Origin: Burkholderia cenocepacia
GTDB taxonomy: Bacteria; Pseudomonadota; Gammaproteobacteria; Burkholderiales; Burkholderiaceae
DNA: 64,000 bases
Reading direction: 5' to 3'
Assembly (NCBI RefSeq): GCF_014211915.1
Contig: NZ_CP060040.1
Span: forward strand, 682,001 to 746,000
Part shown: in pieces, positions 17,369 through 26,896 of the stretch
Layout of the letters: the number at the start of each line of letters is the position of its first letter
Numbering within the stretch: the first letter of the stretch is position 1
The notes under the pieces: model-generated
Database searches by the model: none
Seen by the model: only the letters and a program-made list of their open reading frames with translations
Told to the model about the DNA's origin: nothing
Program-made: the position numbers and the translations under genes

Positions 17369-18330
17369 ATGAAAGCAGCAGTCGTTGAAGGCGCTGGACA
17401 ACGTCCGGTTTATACGGAGCTCGAACCGCCGGGCGCAATGCCGGGCCACAGCCTGATCGACGTGACGGCGTCCGCGCTGAGCCGCATCGCGCAGGGGCGT
17501 GCGGCGGGAACGCATTATTCGTCCGTTGGCGGTTATCCGTTCGTCGTGGGTGTCGACGGCGTGGGGCGTCTCGACGACGGCCGGCGCGTCTATTTCTTCG
17601 GTGCGCCCGCGCCGTTCGGCGCGATGGCCGAACGTACGATCGCGCCCGATACGCAGTGCGTGCCGCTGCCGGACGCGCTCGACGATGTCACGGCGGCGGC
17701 GATCGCGATTCCCGGGATGTCGTCGTGGGCGGCGCTGACCGAACGCGCGAGGTTCGTTGCGGGCGAGACGGTGCTCGTCAACGGCGCAACGGGGACGTCG
17801 GGGCGGCTCGCGGTGCGGATCGCGAAGCATCTCGGCGCGGCGAAGGTGATCGCGACAGGCCGCAACGCGGCCGCGCTGCAGGCGTTGCTGAGTGCCGGCG
17901 CGGACGCGGTGGTGTCGCTGCAGCAGGACGACGTGCATCTGGCGCGGGCGCTCGAGCCGCATTTCCGCGCGGGCGTGGACGTCGTGCTCGATTATCTGTG
18001 GGGCGCCAGCGCGCAGACGCTGCTGGTTGCCGCCGCGAAGGCGACCCCGGCGGACGGCGGGTGCGCTTCGTGGAGATCGGCTCGATCAGCGGCGCGGACG
18101 TGCTGCTGCCGGGCGCCGTGCTGCGGGCGACCGCGATCGAGCTGATGGGCAGCGGCCTGGGCAGCGTGCCGTTGCCGCGCCTGCTGGCGTCGGTGCACGG
18201 CGTGTTCGAGGCGGCCGGGGATGCGGGCCTCACGATCGACACGCGCACGGTGCCGCTGTCGGCGGTCGGTGAACACTGGGGCGATGCGAGCAGCGTCGTG
18301 CGTCCGGTGTTCACGATGCGTGGCGAGTGA
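17369..18330 (+). pseudogene. Zinc-type alcohol dehydrogenase / quinone oxidoreductase-like gene, frameshifted
   Basis: The first frame (MKAAVVEGAGQRPVYTELEP onward) is a medium-chain dehydrogenase with a Rossmann motif-like stretch (VLVNGATGTSGRLAVRIAKHLG). It runs well to about 18058. Beyond that, family-like sequence (VRFVEIGSISGADVLLPG to the stop at 18330) continues only in the -1 frame. The switch falls at the G run 18059-18061; one extra G would join the frames as ATPADGG-VRFVEIG. The joined product would be about 320 residues, normal for the family. A good ribosome binding site (GAAGGA) precedes ATG 17369. Either a recent pseudogene or a sequence error. Confidence 0.75.
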
Positions 18331-18475
18331 GCAGCGCATCGCCAGGCAGCGGGCCGGATGCGGCGTGAGCGTCGAGTTGCGCGGCAGCGTTCGGCCGGTC
18401 GCCGTCATGCCGCCGCGCGTAGCGTGGAAAGCAGGCGGGGCGGCTGATCAACCGCTGCCGCTCGTCACGTCGGCT

Positions 18476-19567
18476 TCAAAACCGCTGCTGAATCCCCGCC
18501 GTCACCCCGACCTGCGTGGTGCCATACCCGTTGAAATCGCGCGACACGCCGACCTTCTGGTCATGTTTCGCGATCGCGAACGCCCCGGCCGCATACAGCA
18601 CCGTGCGCTTCGACAGCGCGTACTGCGCACGCACCGACACCAGCGTCGGGTCGGCATCCGTACCGCCCTTGATGTTCTGGTGATAGACGGCCGCGATCAG
18701 CGAGAACGTCGGTGTGAACTGGTACGACCCGCCGAGCCAGTACATGTCGCTCAACTGGTTCGCGGCCGTGGTGTGGAACGTGCGCCGATAGTTGCGATAG
18801 CCGGCCATCGTCTTCAGGTTGCCGAAGTCGTAGCTGAGGCCCGCGTGGATGCCTTGAATGTAGTTGACGGTATCGGCCGGCGTGACGCTGTCGGCCGCGC
18901 CGTTCTGCCGGTCGAACGTGACGACCGCCGCGAACGGCCCCGTCTCGTAGCCCACCGCGAAATCGTATTTCGAGCTGGTCTTCATGCTGCCCGGCACGTT
19001 GCCGAACCCGTACAGCGCGCCGAACTTGAAGCCGCTGAATTCGCCGTCGTAGCGCACCGCGTTCGACGAGCGCGTGAACAGGCCGTCCTTGCGGCCGCCG
19101 GTCGCCATCGACGAGGTCGCCCACGAGTAGTTCTGCGCGTAACCCATCGGATCGAACGGCAGCATGTAATCGTAAGTGACGGTGAAGTTGCGGCCGAGCG
19201 ACAGCTCACCCCATTTGCCTTTCAGGCCGACCGTCGCGCGGCGCGCGAAGATCGAGTCGGGGCCGTCGTCCGAGGCGCCGTTCGCGAGGTCGATTCCGCT
19301 TTCGAGCCGGAACACGGCCTTCAGCCCGCCGCCGAGATCCTCGACGCCGCGCAGGCCCCAGCGCGACGTGTTCTTGTTGCCCGACTTCAGCTTGACCGAA
19401 TTGCCGCCTTGTGGCGCCGCATGGTTCGTGAATTCGATACCGGCGTCCATGATCCCGTACATCGTGACCGACGACTGCGCGTGCGCGGCCGGCGCGGCGA
19501 GGCAGGCGGCCGCGGCTGAACCGGTGAGGACTACTGTTCGAATCGAACGTTCTGCGCGTGACTTCAT
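18476..19567 (-). CDS. Outer-membrane porin (OmpC/OpcP-like, Gram-negative porin family)
   Basis: A 363-residue beta-barrel porin. The signal peptide ends near AHA-QSSVTMYGIMDAG, the standard start of Burkholderia porins. Repeated aromatic/Gly strands follow, and the C-terminus is GIQQRF, ending in Phe as required for Bam recognition. It probably forms a trimeric diffusion channel. It lies on the same strand 152 bases downstream of an ABC importer operon and may supply the outer-membrane step for that uptake system. Start set at MKSRAERSIR, giving a normal signal peptide. Confidence 0.9.
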   Translation of the reverse strand: MKSRAERSIRTVVLTGSAAAACLAAPAAHAQSSVTMYGIMDAGIEFTNHAAPQGGNSVKLKSGNKNTSRWGLRGVEDLGGGLKAVFRLESGIDLANGASDDGPDSIFARRATVGLKGKWGELSLGRNFTVTYDYMLPFDPMGYAQNYSWATSSMATGGRKDGLFTRSSNAVRYDGEFSGFKFGALYGFGNVPGSMKTSSKYDFAVGYETGPFAAVVTFDRQNGAADSVTPADTVNYIQGIHAGLSYDFGNLKTMAGYRNYRRTFHTTAANQLSDMYWLGGSYQFTPTFSLIAAVYHQNIKGGTDADPTLVSVRAQYALSKRTVLYAAGAFAIAKHDQKVGVSRDFNGYGTTQVGVTAGIQQRF

Positions 19568-19719
19568 TGACGGTGTCTCCTTGGTTCTTGTGGGTTGGGT
19601 GAAACGGATACGGCACGCAACCGCGCAATTGCCCGCGGCGGACGCCGGGAAGCGTCCGCCGGGCAGGAAGGCGGCTGCGTGGAGTGACAGGCGGCGGCAC
19701 GCTGACCGCCACGATCGGG

Positions 19720-20787
19720 TCAGCCCGCTTTCGCGAACGCCCAGCAGTCGTTGGTCGGGAATTCGATCCAGTGCTTGCCGGCCGCGCGCGGTACATGGCC
19801 GAACGCACGCAGGCGCATCTCGCCGCAATGGAACAGGTACTCCCAGCGATCGCCGAGATACATCGACGTGACGAGGTCGGCCTGCAGGCGGTTCGCGCCC
19901 GGGCCGTCGGTGACCTGCACGCGTTCGAGACGGATCACGGCCTGCGCGTCCTGGCCCGGCGCGAGCGTGTCGCGGGCAAGCGCCTGCAGTTGCCAGCCGT
20001 CGCCGGCGAGCGTCACGCATTCGCCGTCGATCGCGGCGACGCGCGCATCGATCCGGTTGTTGCTGCCCATGAATTCGGCGGTGTACAGCGAGCGCGGCGC
20101 GCCGTACAGCTCGGCCGGCGTGCCTTCCTGCTCGATGCGGCCGTTGCGCAGCAGCAGGATGCGGTCGGACATCGCCATCGCCTCGGTCTGGTCGTGCGTC
20201 ACGCACAGAGCCGACAGCCCGAGCGACACGATCAGCTCGCGCAGCCACGCACGCGCTTCCTCGCGCAGCTTCGCGTCGAGGTTCGACAGCGGCTCGTCGA
20301 GCAGGATCACCGGCGGGTTGTAGACGAGCGCGCGGGCGATCGCGACGCGCTGCTGCTGGCCGCCCGACAGCTGATGCGGAAAGCGTTCCGCGAGATGGCC
20401 GAGGCCGAGCTGGTCGAGCGCGGTCTGCACGCGGCGCTTCTGTTCGGCCGGGGCGACACGGCGCAGCTTGAGGCCGTAGCCGACGTTGTCGGCGACGGTG
20501 CGGTGCGGCCACAGCGCGTACGACTGGAACACGAGGCCGAGCGAGCGCTGTTCGACCGGCAGGTCGACGCGCCGCGCGCCGTCGAAGAACACGCGGTCGT
20601 CGAGCTGGATGCGGCCGTCCGACGGCTGTTCGAGGCCGGCCACCGCACGCAGCAGCGTGGTCTTGCCGCTGCCCGACGCGCCGAGCAGGCACACGACTTC
20701 GCCGGCCTTCAGTTCGAACGACACGCCCTTGAGGATCGGGTTGGCGCCGTAGCTGAGGTGCAGATCGTCGACGATGAGCTTATCCAT
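19720..20787 (-). CDS. ABC importer ATP-binding protein (Fe3+/phosphonate/spermidine type)
   Basis: A 355-residue ATPase with Walker A GASGSGKTT, signature LSGGQQQRVAIARAL, Walker B VILLDEPLSNLD and a switch His (VTHDQTEAMAM). A C-terminal TOBE-like domain follows, typical of the FbpC/PotA subgroup. It overlaps the permease gene by 8 bases, so the two are coupled. It powers the fused permease encoded just upstream in transcription order. Confidence 0.92.
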   Translation of the reverse strand: MDKLIVDDLHLSYGANPILKGVSFELKAGEVVCLLGASGSGKTTLLRAVAGLEQPSDGRIQLDDRVFFDGARRVDLPVEQRSLGLVFQSYALWPHRTVADNVGYGLKLRRVAPAEQKRRVQTALDQLGLGHLAERFPHQLSGGQQQRVAIARALVYNPPVILLDEPLSNLDAKLREEARAWLRELIVSLGLSALCVTHDQTEAMAMSDRILLLRNGRIEQEGTPAELYGAPRSLYTAEFMGSNNRIDARVAAIDGECVTLAGDGWQLQALARDTLAPGQDAQAVIRLERVQVTDGPGANRLQADLVTSMYLGDRWEYLFHCGEMRLRAFGHVPRAAGKHWIEFPTNDCWAFAKAG

Positions 20788-22552
20788 GAAGTTTCACTCC
20801 GAAGCGCAGGGCCACGCCGAGACCGGCGCCGACCATCGCGATGTTGATGACAGAGAGCGCCGCGACCTGGTCGACGGCGCCGGTCGCCCACAGCGACACG
20901 AGCAGCGCGCCGATCACTTCGGTGCCGGGCGACAGCAGGTAGACGGCCGTCGAGTATTCGCGCTCGAAGATCATGAAGATCAGCAGCCACGCGGCGAGCA
21001 GGCCGAAGCGCACGAGCGGCAGCGTCACGTCGAGCGACACGCGGCTGCGCGTCGCGCCGACGCTGCGGCCGGCTTCCTCGAGTTCCGGGCCGACCTGCAG
21101 CAGCGCGCTCTGGATGAGCCGCATCCCGTACGCGAGCCACACGACCGTGTACGCGATCCAGATGCTCCACATCGAGTTCTTCAGCTCACGAAGGCCGGGC
21201 ACGAACAGGAAGATCCACAGGAACGCGAGACCGGCGAGGAGACCCGGCACCGCGCGCGGCAGCAGCACGAGGTAGTCGAGCAGCTTGGTCGCCCAGTCGG
21301 CGCGGCGGTGGCCGGCGAACGCGACGAGCGAGTAGAAGCCGATCGCGAGCGCGCCGCCGATCACGCCGATGCCGAGCGTGTTGACGATCGCGCGCACCAG
21401 GTTGTCCTGCTCGAACAGTTCGATGAAGTTCGATAACGTCAGCACTTCGGCGAGCGCGACGCCTTCGCCCCAGTTGGTCACGAACGCCCGCAGCACGATG
21501 CCCGAGATCGGCACGATCACGGTCAGCATCAGCCACAGCGCGACGATCGCGAGCGCGACCCAGCGCCACACGCCGAGCGGCAGCACGGTCGCGCGGCCGG
21601 CCTTGCCCTTCACGGTGACGAAGCGGCTCGCGGTCTTCAGCAGGCGGCGCTGCAGCAGCACGAGCGGGAACGTGATCGCGACGATGCACACGGCGACCGC
21701 GGCCATCAGGTGATACGACGGCACGCCGAGCTTGTTGGTCAGCTTGTACAGGTAGGTCGCGAGCACGAGGTGGCCTTCCGGATCGCCGAGCACGAGCGGC
21801 AGCCCGAACACCTCGAAGCCGAGGAAGAACACCAGCACGCCGGCGAACAGCAGCGCGGGCATCGTCATCGGCAGGCTCACGTCGAGCGCGACGCGGAACG
21901 GGCGGGCGCCCGTCACGCGCGCGGCTTCCTCGACGTCCGAGCCGAGGTTGCGCAGCGCGGCCGACGAATACAGGTACACGTGCGGCACGTGCGTGAGGCC
22001 GACGATCACCGTGATCGCGAAGATCGAATACACGTTCCAGGGCACGTTCTGTACCCCGAAGAGTTCCTTGAACCACACCGAGTAGAAGCCGACCGGGCCG
22101 ACCGCGACCACGTAGCCGAACGCGAGCACCATCGGCGACACGAACACCGGCGTGAGCAGCAGCGGTTCGAGCCAGCGGCGGCCGGGCAGGTCGGTGCGCA
22201 CCATCAGGAACGCGAGGATGCCGCCGAGCGGGATCGAGATGAACAGCATCCCGCCGGCGATGATGAACGAGTTCTTCACGGCCGACCAGAAGTCGGGATC
22301 GCTGAAGATGAAGCGGAAGCCTTCGACGCCGAGCGTCTTGTTCGCCTCGAAGAACGGTGCGGACAGCAGGCTCTGGAACAGGATGAAGCCGAGCGGCAGC
22401 GCGACCGCGACGGTCAGGACCGCGACGACGATCCAGCGCAGCATGCCGGCGAGCGGCTGCAGGCTGCTGACCGGCAGCGCGGGAATCGCGTCGCGCGGGC
22501 CGGTGGCGGGCGGAACGGCCGGTGCCGTGCCGCGTGTGCTGGTTGAAAGCAT
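20780..22552 (-). CDS. ABC importer permease, fused double-domain (FbpB / 2-aminoethylphosphonate type)
   Basis: A 590-residue inner-membrane protein with two tandem BPD_transp_1 domains and about 12 membrane segments. Two EAA-type loops can be seen, near EEAARVTGARPFRVALDVSLP and EEAGRSVGATRSRVSLDVTLP. This double-length layout is typical of Fe(III) (FbpB/SfuB) and some 2-aminoethylphosphonate importers. It lies between the binding protein and ATPase genes. The start is a best guess; MLSTSTRG was kept because the following 40 residues look cytoplasmic. Confidence 0.9.
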   Translation of the reverse strand: MLSTSTRGTAPAVPPATGPRDAIPALPVSSLQPLAGMLRWIVVAVLTVAVALPLGFILFQSLLSAPFFEANKTLGVEGFRFIFSDPDFWSAVKNSFIIAGGMLFISIPLGGILAFLMVRTDLPGRRWLEPLLLTPVFVSPMVLAFGYVVAVGPVGFYSVWFKELFGVQNVPWNVYSIFAITVIVGLTHVPHVYLYSSAALRNLGSDVEEAARVTGARPFRVALDVSLPMTMPALLFAGVLVFFLGFEVFGLPLVLGDPEGHLVLATYLYKLTNKLGVPSYHLMAAVAVCIVAITFPLVLLQRRLLKTASRFVTVKGKAGRATVLPLGVWRWVALAIVALWLMLTVIVPISGIVLRAFVTNWGEGVALAEVLTLSNFIELFEQDNLVRAIVNTLGIGVIGGALAIGFYSLVAFAGHRRADWATKLLDYLVLLPRAVPGLLAGLAFLWIFLFVPGLRELKNSMWSIWIAYTVVWLAYGMRLIQSALLQVGPELEEAGRSVGATRSRVSLDVTLPLVRFGLLAAWLLIFMIFEREYSTAVYLLSPGTEVIGALLVSLWATGAVDQVAALSVINIAMVGAGLGVALRFGVKLHG

Positions 22553-22660
22553 GAGTTCGCCCCTGCGGCCATCCGGATGGCCGCCTCAAGGAAGTTGGTA
22601 AGGGGAAGGAGCCGCGCGCGCGCGGTGCGGCGGGCGGCTCGAGGTCAGCGGCTCAGCGCA

Positions 22661-23761
22661 TCAGCGCTTGATCGCCTGCTGCCATTGCTTCAGGAACGCG
22701 AGGCGCTTCGACTGGTCGAGATAGACCAGCAGGCCGGTGCCGATCTGGATCGGCTTCAGCGAATCGCCGAGTTCCTTCGTGAGGCTCGCGGCCGACGTTT
22801 CGCCGGTCACGTCCGCGCGGATCGCGTACAGGTTCGCCTGGTTCGCGATCAGCGTCTGGCCGCGTTTCGACAGCAGGTAGTCGACCCACAGCTTCGCGGC
22901 GTTCGGGTTCTTCGCCTTCTTCGACACCGTGGCGAGACGGCTCACGACCTGCGTGTAGTCCTTCGGAAACACGTAGCCGATCGACTTGTCCTTCTTCGCC
23001 TTTGCATAGGCATACGAACCGATGATGTTGTAGCCGATCAGGTTCTCGCCCGACGAGATGCGCTCCATCATCGCGCCCGTGCTCGACTGCAGCTTCGGGC
23101 CGGTCGCGCCGATCGCCTTCACCAGTTCCCACGTGACCTTCTCGTTCACGTGCGCGTCCTGGGTCAGATAGTTGAAGCCGACGCCCGATTTCTCGATGTC
23201 GTAGGTCGTGACCTTGCCCTTGAACTTGTCGGCCTGCGTGGTGAGCAGCTTGATCAGGTCGGCGCGCGTCGTCGGCACTTCGTTCTCGGGGATCAGCCGC
23301 TTGTTGTAGACGATCGCGAGCGGCTCGAACGTCGTGCCGTACGCCTGCTTCTGGTACTGCGCCCATTGCGGCACGTTCGGGCTTTCGGGCGAATCGTAGG
23401 ACGCCATCAGGCCGTCGTTGACGAGCTTGACCTGCAGGTCCATCGCCGAGCTCCACAGCACGTCGGCGCTGGTGCTGCTCGCCGCGTTCTCGCTGATGTA
23501 GCGGTTGTACAGCTCGGTGCTGTTCATGTCGTTGTACTCGACCTTCACGCCGTACAGGCTTTCGAAGTCCTTGATCAGCGGACGCACGAGGCCCGTGTCG
23601 GTGGTCGAGTAGACGATCAGCTTGCCTTCCTTCTTCGCGGCGTCGATCACGCCCTGGTAGTTCCCCGGGTAGCCGGCCGGAACCTGCGCGGCGGCGCTGC
23701 CGGCGGCAGTGCCCAGAACGATCGCCAGCGCGACGGCGAGTTGCTTCGGTGCAAACGGCAT
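22661..23761 (-). CDS. ABC importer periplasmic substrate-binding protein (family 1)
   Basis: A 366-residue protein with a clear signal peptide (VALAIVLGTAAGSAAAQ). The mature start (KEGKLIVYSTTDTGLVRPLIKDF) resembles FbpA/AfuA and PhnS-type binding proteins. First gene of the SBP-permease-ATPase(-porin) operon. Iron(III), phosphonates and small organic acids are all possible ligands; I do not see enough to choose, and no phosphonate or siderophore gene lies nearby. Confidence 0.88.
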   Translation of the reverse strand: MPFAPKQLAVALAIVLGTAAGSAAAQVPAGYPGNYQGVIDAAKKEGKLIVYSTTDTGLVRPLIKDFESLYGVKVEYNDMNSTELYNRYISENAASSTSADVLWSSAMDLQVKLVNDGLMASYDSPESPNVPQWAQYQKQAYGTTFEPLAIVYNKRLIPENEVPTTRADLIKLLTTQADKFKGKVTTYDIEKSGVGFNYLTQDAHVNEKVTWELVKAIGATGPKLQSSTGAMMERISSGENLIGYNIIGSYAYAKAKKDKSIGYVFPKDYTQVVSRLATVSKKAKNPNAAKLWVDYLLSKRGQTLIANQANLYAIRADVTGETSAASLTKELGDSLKPIQIGTGLLVYLDQSKRLAFLKQWQQAIKR

Positions 23762-23953
23762 GTCTTCCTCCAGTGATGCGTGGGTTTTGTTCGAGTGACG
23801 CGGATGTTAATTGCGGGGCACTTTCAGCCTGCTTTCATTCCGGTGCGCAATCGCGCCGTTCGTGTCATGGATTTCCCGAGGTCGACGCGGCGCCGGCCGC
23901 GGGTTTCGCGGCGCGCGGCAGGGCTTGAAAGGTGGGCGACGCGGGGGCGCGGG

Positions 23954-25435
23954 TTACGCGGAAGTGGCCAGCAGTTGGCCGAGGAGGCGGCCGCCATGCC
24001 GCGCGTGGGCGGCCGTCAGCGCGGCATAGCCCACGACGACGCCCGCTTCGCGGCGGGCGCTTCGACAGAAGCCGCGGATCGGTTGCAGCTCGACGCCGGC
24101 CGCGCGGGCTTGCGCGACATACGTGGCATCGTCGATGCCGGGCGGCAGCCACAGCACGAAATGAAAGCCCGCGTGCTCGCCGGTCACCGAGTAGCGGCCG
24201 CGGGCATGTTTCTCGAGCTGGTCGAGCACGATGTCGCGCCGCTGGCGGTACGCGTGGCGGGCGGCGCGCAGGTGCTTCGCGAAATCGCCTTGACCGATGA
24301 AGCGGGCCAGCGCCAGTTGGGGCGCGACGCCGACCGAGCGCGCGGTCGCGTGCCACACGGCGGACAGCGCCGGCCGCAGTGCCGACGGCACGATCATGAA
24401 GCCGATGCGCAGCCCGGAAAACAGCGTCTTGTTGAACGATCCGCAATAGATCACGCGGTCGCACGCGTCGAGCGATTTCAGCGCGGGCAGCGGGGCGGTC
24501 TGGTAGCTGAATTCGCCGTCGTAGTCGTCCTCGATGATCCACGTGCGGTTGCGCTGCGCCCAGTCGAGCAGTTCGAGCCGGCGCGAGACCGACATCGTGA
24601 CGCCGAGCGGCGCCTGATGGGCCGGCGTCACGTAGGCGGCGCGCGCATCGGGATGGCGATTCAGCGATGCGGTGTCGATGCCTTCCCGATCGACCGGCAC
24701 GTCGATCACGTTCGCGCCCGCGATCGTGAAGATCTGCCACGCCGACGCATAGCCGGGGTCCTCCATCAGCACCGCCGAGCCGGGCGCGAGCAGCGTGCGT
24801 GCGACGAGGTCAATCGCGTGGCGGATGCCGGTCGTGATGACGATGTCGCCGGCCTCGCACGGGATGCCGCGGTATTCCCGCAGGTACGCGGCGATCTCGG
24901 CGCGCAGGCTTTCGACGCCCTGTGCCGGTGTCGCACCGAGATCGTCCGCCGTTGCGGCGAGCAGGCTGGCGCCGAGCGCCTTCTTCCATTGCTGCATCGG
25001 CAGCAGGCCGGGATCGGCGAGCCGCGCGACGAACGGGACGCCCGGACGCACGCCGTGCTCGGGCTCGGCCGGGGCGGTGGGTGCGGGGGACGCGATGGCG
25101 GCGGGGAGCGGGTTGCCGTCTCGCGACCGCGCGGCCGCGCGCAGATAGCTGTCCGGCACCACCGCGCACACGTGTGTGCCGGAGCCTTGCGTGCGGGCGA
25201 TGTAGCCCTCGGCGCACAGGATGTCGTACGCCGCTTCGACGGTGCCGCGCGCGATGTCCCAGCGCGCGGCCAGCGTCCGGCTGGATGGCAGCGGACTGTC
25301 GCCGGGCAGCAGGCGTTTCAGGATCGCGTCGCGGATCGTGTCGGCGATGCATTCCTGCTTCGAGTGCGGGCTGCCGCCCGACAGCCCCGCAGGGCGCGGC
25401 AGGTCCAGCGGAATCGCGGCTTTGCCTCGCGGCAT
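23954..25435 (-). CDS. MocR-family regulator (GntR helix-turn-helix fused to class I aminotransferase fold)
   Basis: A 493-residue fusion. A GntR winged helix occupies about residues 25-95 (LAARWDIARGTVEAAYDILCAEGYI) and is followed by a PLP-dependent fold with DDYDGEF and the Schiff-base Lys in CGSFNKTLFSGLRIG. MocR proteins sense PLP or an amino-PLP adduct and usually activate a divergent gene. The divergent gene is the MFS transporter at 25536. Two TGGTCC direct repeats sit right before its start codon, in the shared 100-base region. Confidence 0.9.
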   Translation of the reverse strand: MPRGKAAIPLDLPRPAGLSGGSPHSKQECIADTIRDAILKRLLPGDSPLPSSRTLAARWDIARGTVEAAYDILCAEGYIARTQGSGTHVCAVVPDSYLRAAARSRDGNPLPAAIASPAPTAPAEPEHGVRPGVPFVARLADPGLLPMQQWKKALGASLLAATADDLGATPAQGVESLRAEIAAYLREYRGIPCEAGDIVITTGIRHAIDLVARTLLAPGSAVLMEDPGYASAWQIFTIAGANVIDVPVDREGIDTASLNRHPDARAAYVTPAHQAPLGVTMSVSRRLELLDWAQRNRTWIIEDDYDGEFSYQTAPLPALKSLDACDRVIYCGSFNKTLFSGLRIGFMIVPSALRPALSAVWHATARSVGVAPQLALARFIGQGDFAKHLRAARHAYRQRRDIVLDQLEKHARGRYSVTGEHAGFHFVLWLPPGIDDATYVAQARAAGVELQPIRGFCRSARREAGVVVGYAALTAAHARHGGRLLGQLLATSA

Positions 25436-25437
25436 AG

Positions 25438-25467
25438 TGGTCCAGTCGACAGTCGATTTAATGGTCC
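25438..25467. promoter_or_regulatory. TGGTCC direct repeats in the MocR-MFS intergenic region
   Basis: TGGTCC occurs at 25438-25443 and again at 25462-25467, 24 bases apart, beginning 3 bases upstream of the MocR start codon. MocR proteins typically bind direct repeats in such divergent regions, so these are operator candidates for autoregulation and control of the transporter. Confidence 0.5.
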
Positions 25468-25535
25468 TTCAGCTTATATCACTTTCGCCTTAGATTGCTG
25501 TCGACCCACTCATCCGTCCGATCCGGACTTACCGC

Positions 25536-26771
25536 ATGAAGACGCGTTCATTACCCCGCCGGGGCTGGCTGTTCCTGTTGATGCTCGTCGTGTGCCTGCC
25601 GCGCGTCACGATCGACGCGTACCTGCCGTCGCTGCCCGCGATGGCGGATGCGCTGCACGGCACCGACGCGCAGCTGCAACTCACGCTGACCCTCTACATG
25701 GTCGGCTATGCGCTGTCGATGCTGGTGTCGGGGCCGCTGTCCGACCGCTACGGCCGACGGCCGGTGCTGCTCGGCGGCCTGTGCGTGTACGTCGTCGCGA
25801 GCGTCGCCTGCGCATGGTCGACCAGCATCCCGGCGCTGATCGCCGCGCGCATGTTCCAGGCGCTGGGCGGCTGCAGCGGCACCGTGATCGGCCGCGTGAT
25901 CGTGCGCGAGCGCTTTCCGGCCGCGACGCAGGCCACGATGCTCGGCCATATTTCGGCGGGCATGGCGCTGTCGCCGGTGGTCGCGCCGCTGGCCGGCAGC
26001 GCGATTGCCGAGTGGCTCGGCTGGCGCGGCGTGTTCGGCTGGCTGGCGGCGGGCGGGCTGGTCGCGACCGCGATGGTGCTGCGCTACCTGCCCGAGACCC
26101 GCGAGCGCGACGCGCGGCCGGCCGCCGGCGCGGGGCTGCTGCGGACCTACGCCGGCCTGCTGCGCGAGCGGCGGTTCCTGCGCTATTCGCTCGCGATCAG
26201 CTTTGCTTACTGCACCTACTATCCGTTCATTGCGGAATCGTCGACGCTGTTCCAGCGGCACATCGGCGTGTCCGGCCCGGTCTATGCGGCGATCTTCGGC
26301 GTGACCGTGCTCGGCTACCTGATCGGTTCGAGTGCGTTCGCGCGGACCAGCACGCGCCGGACGGCCGATTCGGTCATCGCGGCGGCGGCGGCCGTCAATC
26401 TGGTCGGCACCGCCGTGCTGTGGGTCGGCGGCGCGCTCGCGCCGGCTTCGGTGACGGCGCTCGTCGCGCCGATGTTCGTCGTGATGATCGCGGTCGGGAT
26501 CGCGATTCCGGCCTGCCAGTTCGCGGTGATGCAGCCGTACACGAAGATCGCCGGCACGGCGTCGGGGCTGTTCTTCTTTATCCAGATGGCGATCACGGCC
26601 GCGTGCGGCGGCGTGCTGGCGTGGCTATCGGACGGCACCGTGCATCCGATGATCGTCGTCACGGTCGGCGCGAGCGTCGCGTTCGTCGCGGTGGTGGCCG
26701 GTTTCCGCGAGCGGCGCGTGACCGGCGACGCGCGCATCGTGGCGCGCAACCAGCCTGCTGCCGACCGCTGA
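25536..26771 (+). CDS. Bcr/CflA-family MFS drug or amino-acid-type exporter
   Basis: A 411-residue 12-segment transporter. The motif GPLSDRYGRRPVLLGG between segments 2 and 3 is the MFS motif A of the DHA1 Bcr/CflA branch. These proteins use the proton gradient to export drugs, dipeptides or sulphur amino acids. It diverges from the MocR regulator with a 100-base intergenic region and is its likely target. The natural substrate is unknown. Confidence 0.88.
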   Translation: MKTRSLPRRGWLFLLMLVVCLPRVTIDAYLPSLPAMADALHGTDAQLQLTLTLYMVGYALSMLVSGPLSDRYGRRPVLLGGLCVYVVASVACAWSTSIPALIAARMFQALGGCSGTVIGRVIVRERFPAATQATMLGHISAGMALSPVVAPLAGSAIAEWLGWRGVFGWLAAGGLVATAMVLRYLPETRERDARPAAGAGLLRTYAGLLRERRFLRYSLAISFAYCTYYPFIAESSTLFQRHIGVSGPVYAAIFGVTVLGYLIGSSAFARTSTRRTADSVIAAAAAVNLVGTAVLWVGGALAPASVTALVAPMFVVMIAVGIAIPACQFAVMQPYTKIAGTASGLFFFIQMAITAACGGVLAWLSDGTVHPMIVVTVGASVAFVAVVAGFRERRVTGDARIVARNQPAADR

Positions 26772-26896
26772 GTCGCTGCGGCCGGCATCGCGCGCGGCGG
26801 CTTCGCGACACCCGCGCAACCCGTGTTTGCGCGAGGCGTGGAGACGGAAAGGATCATGTAATGTAGCGGGCTGTCGCTGACCTTACCGGAATCCCC

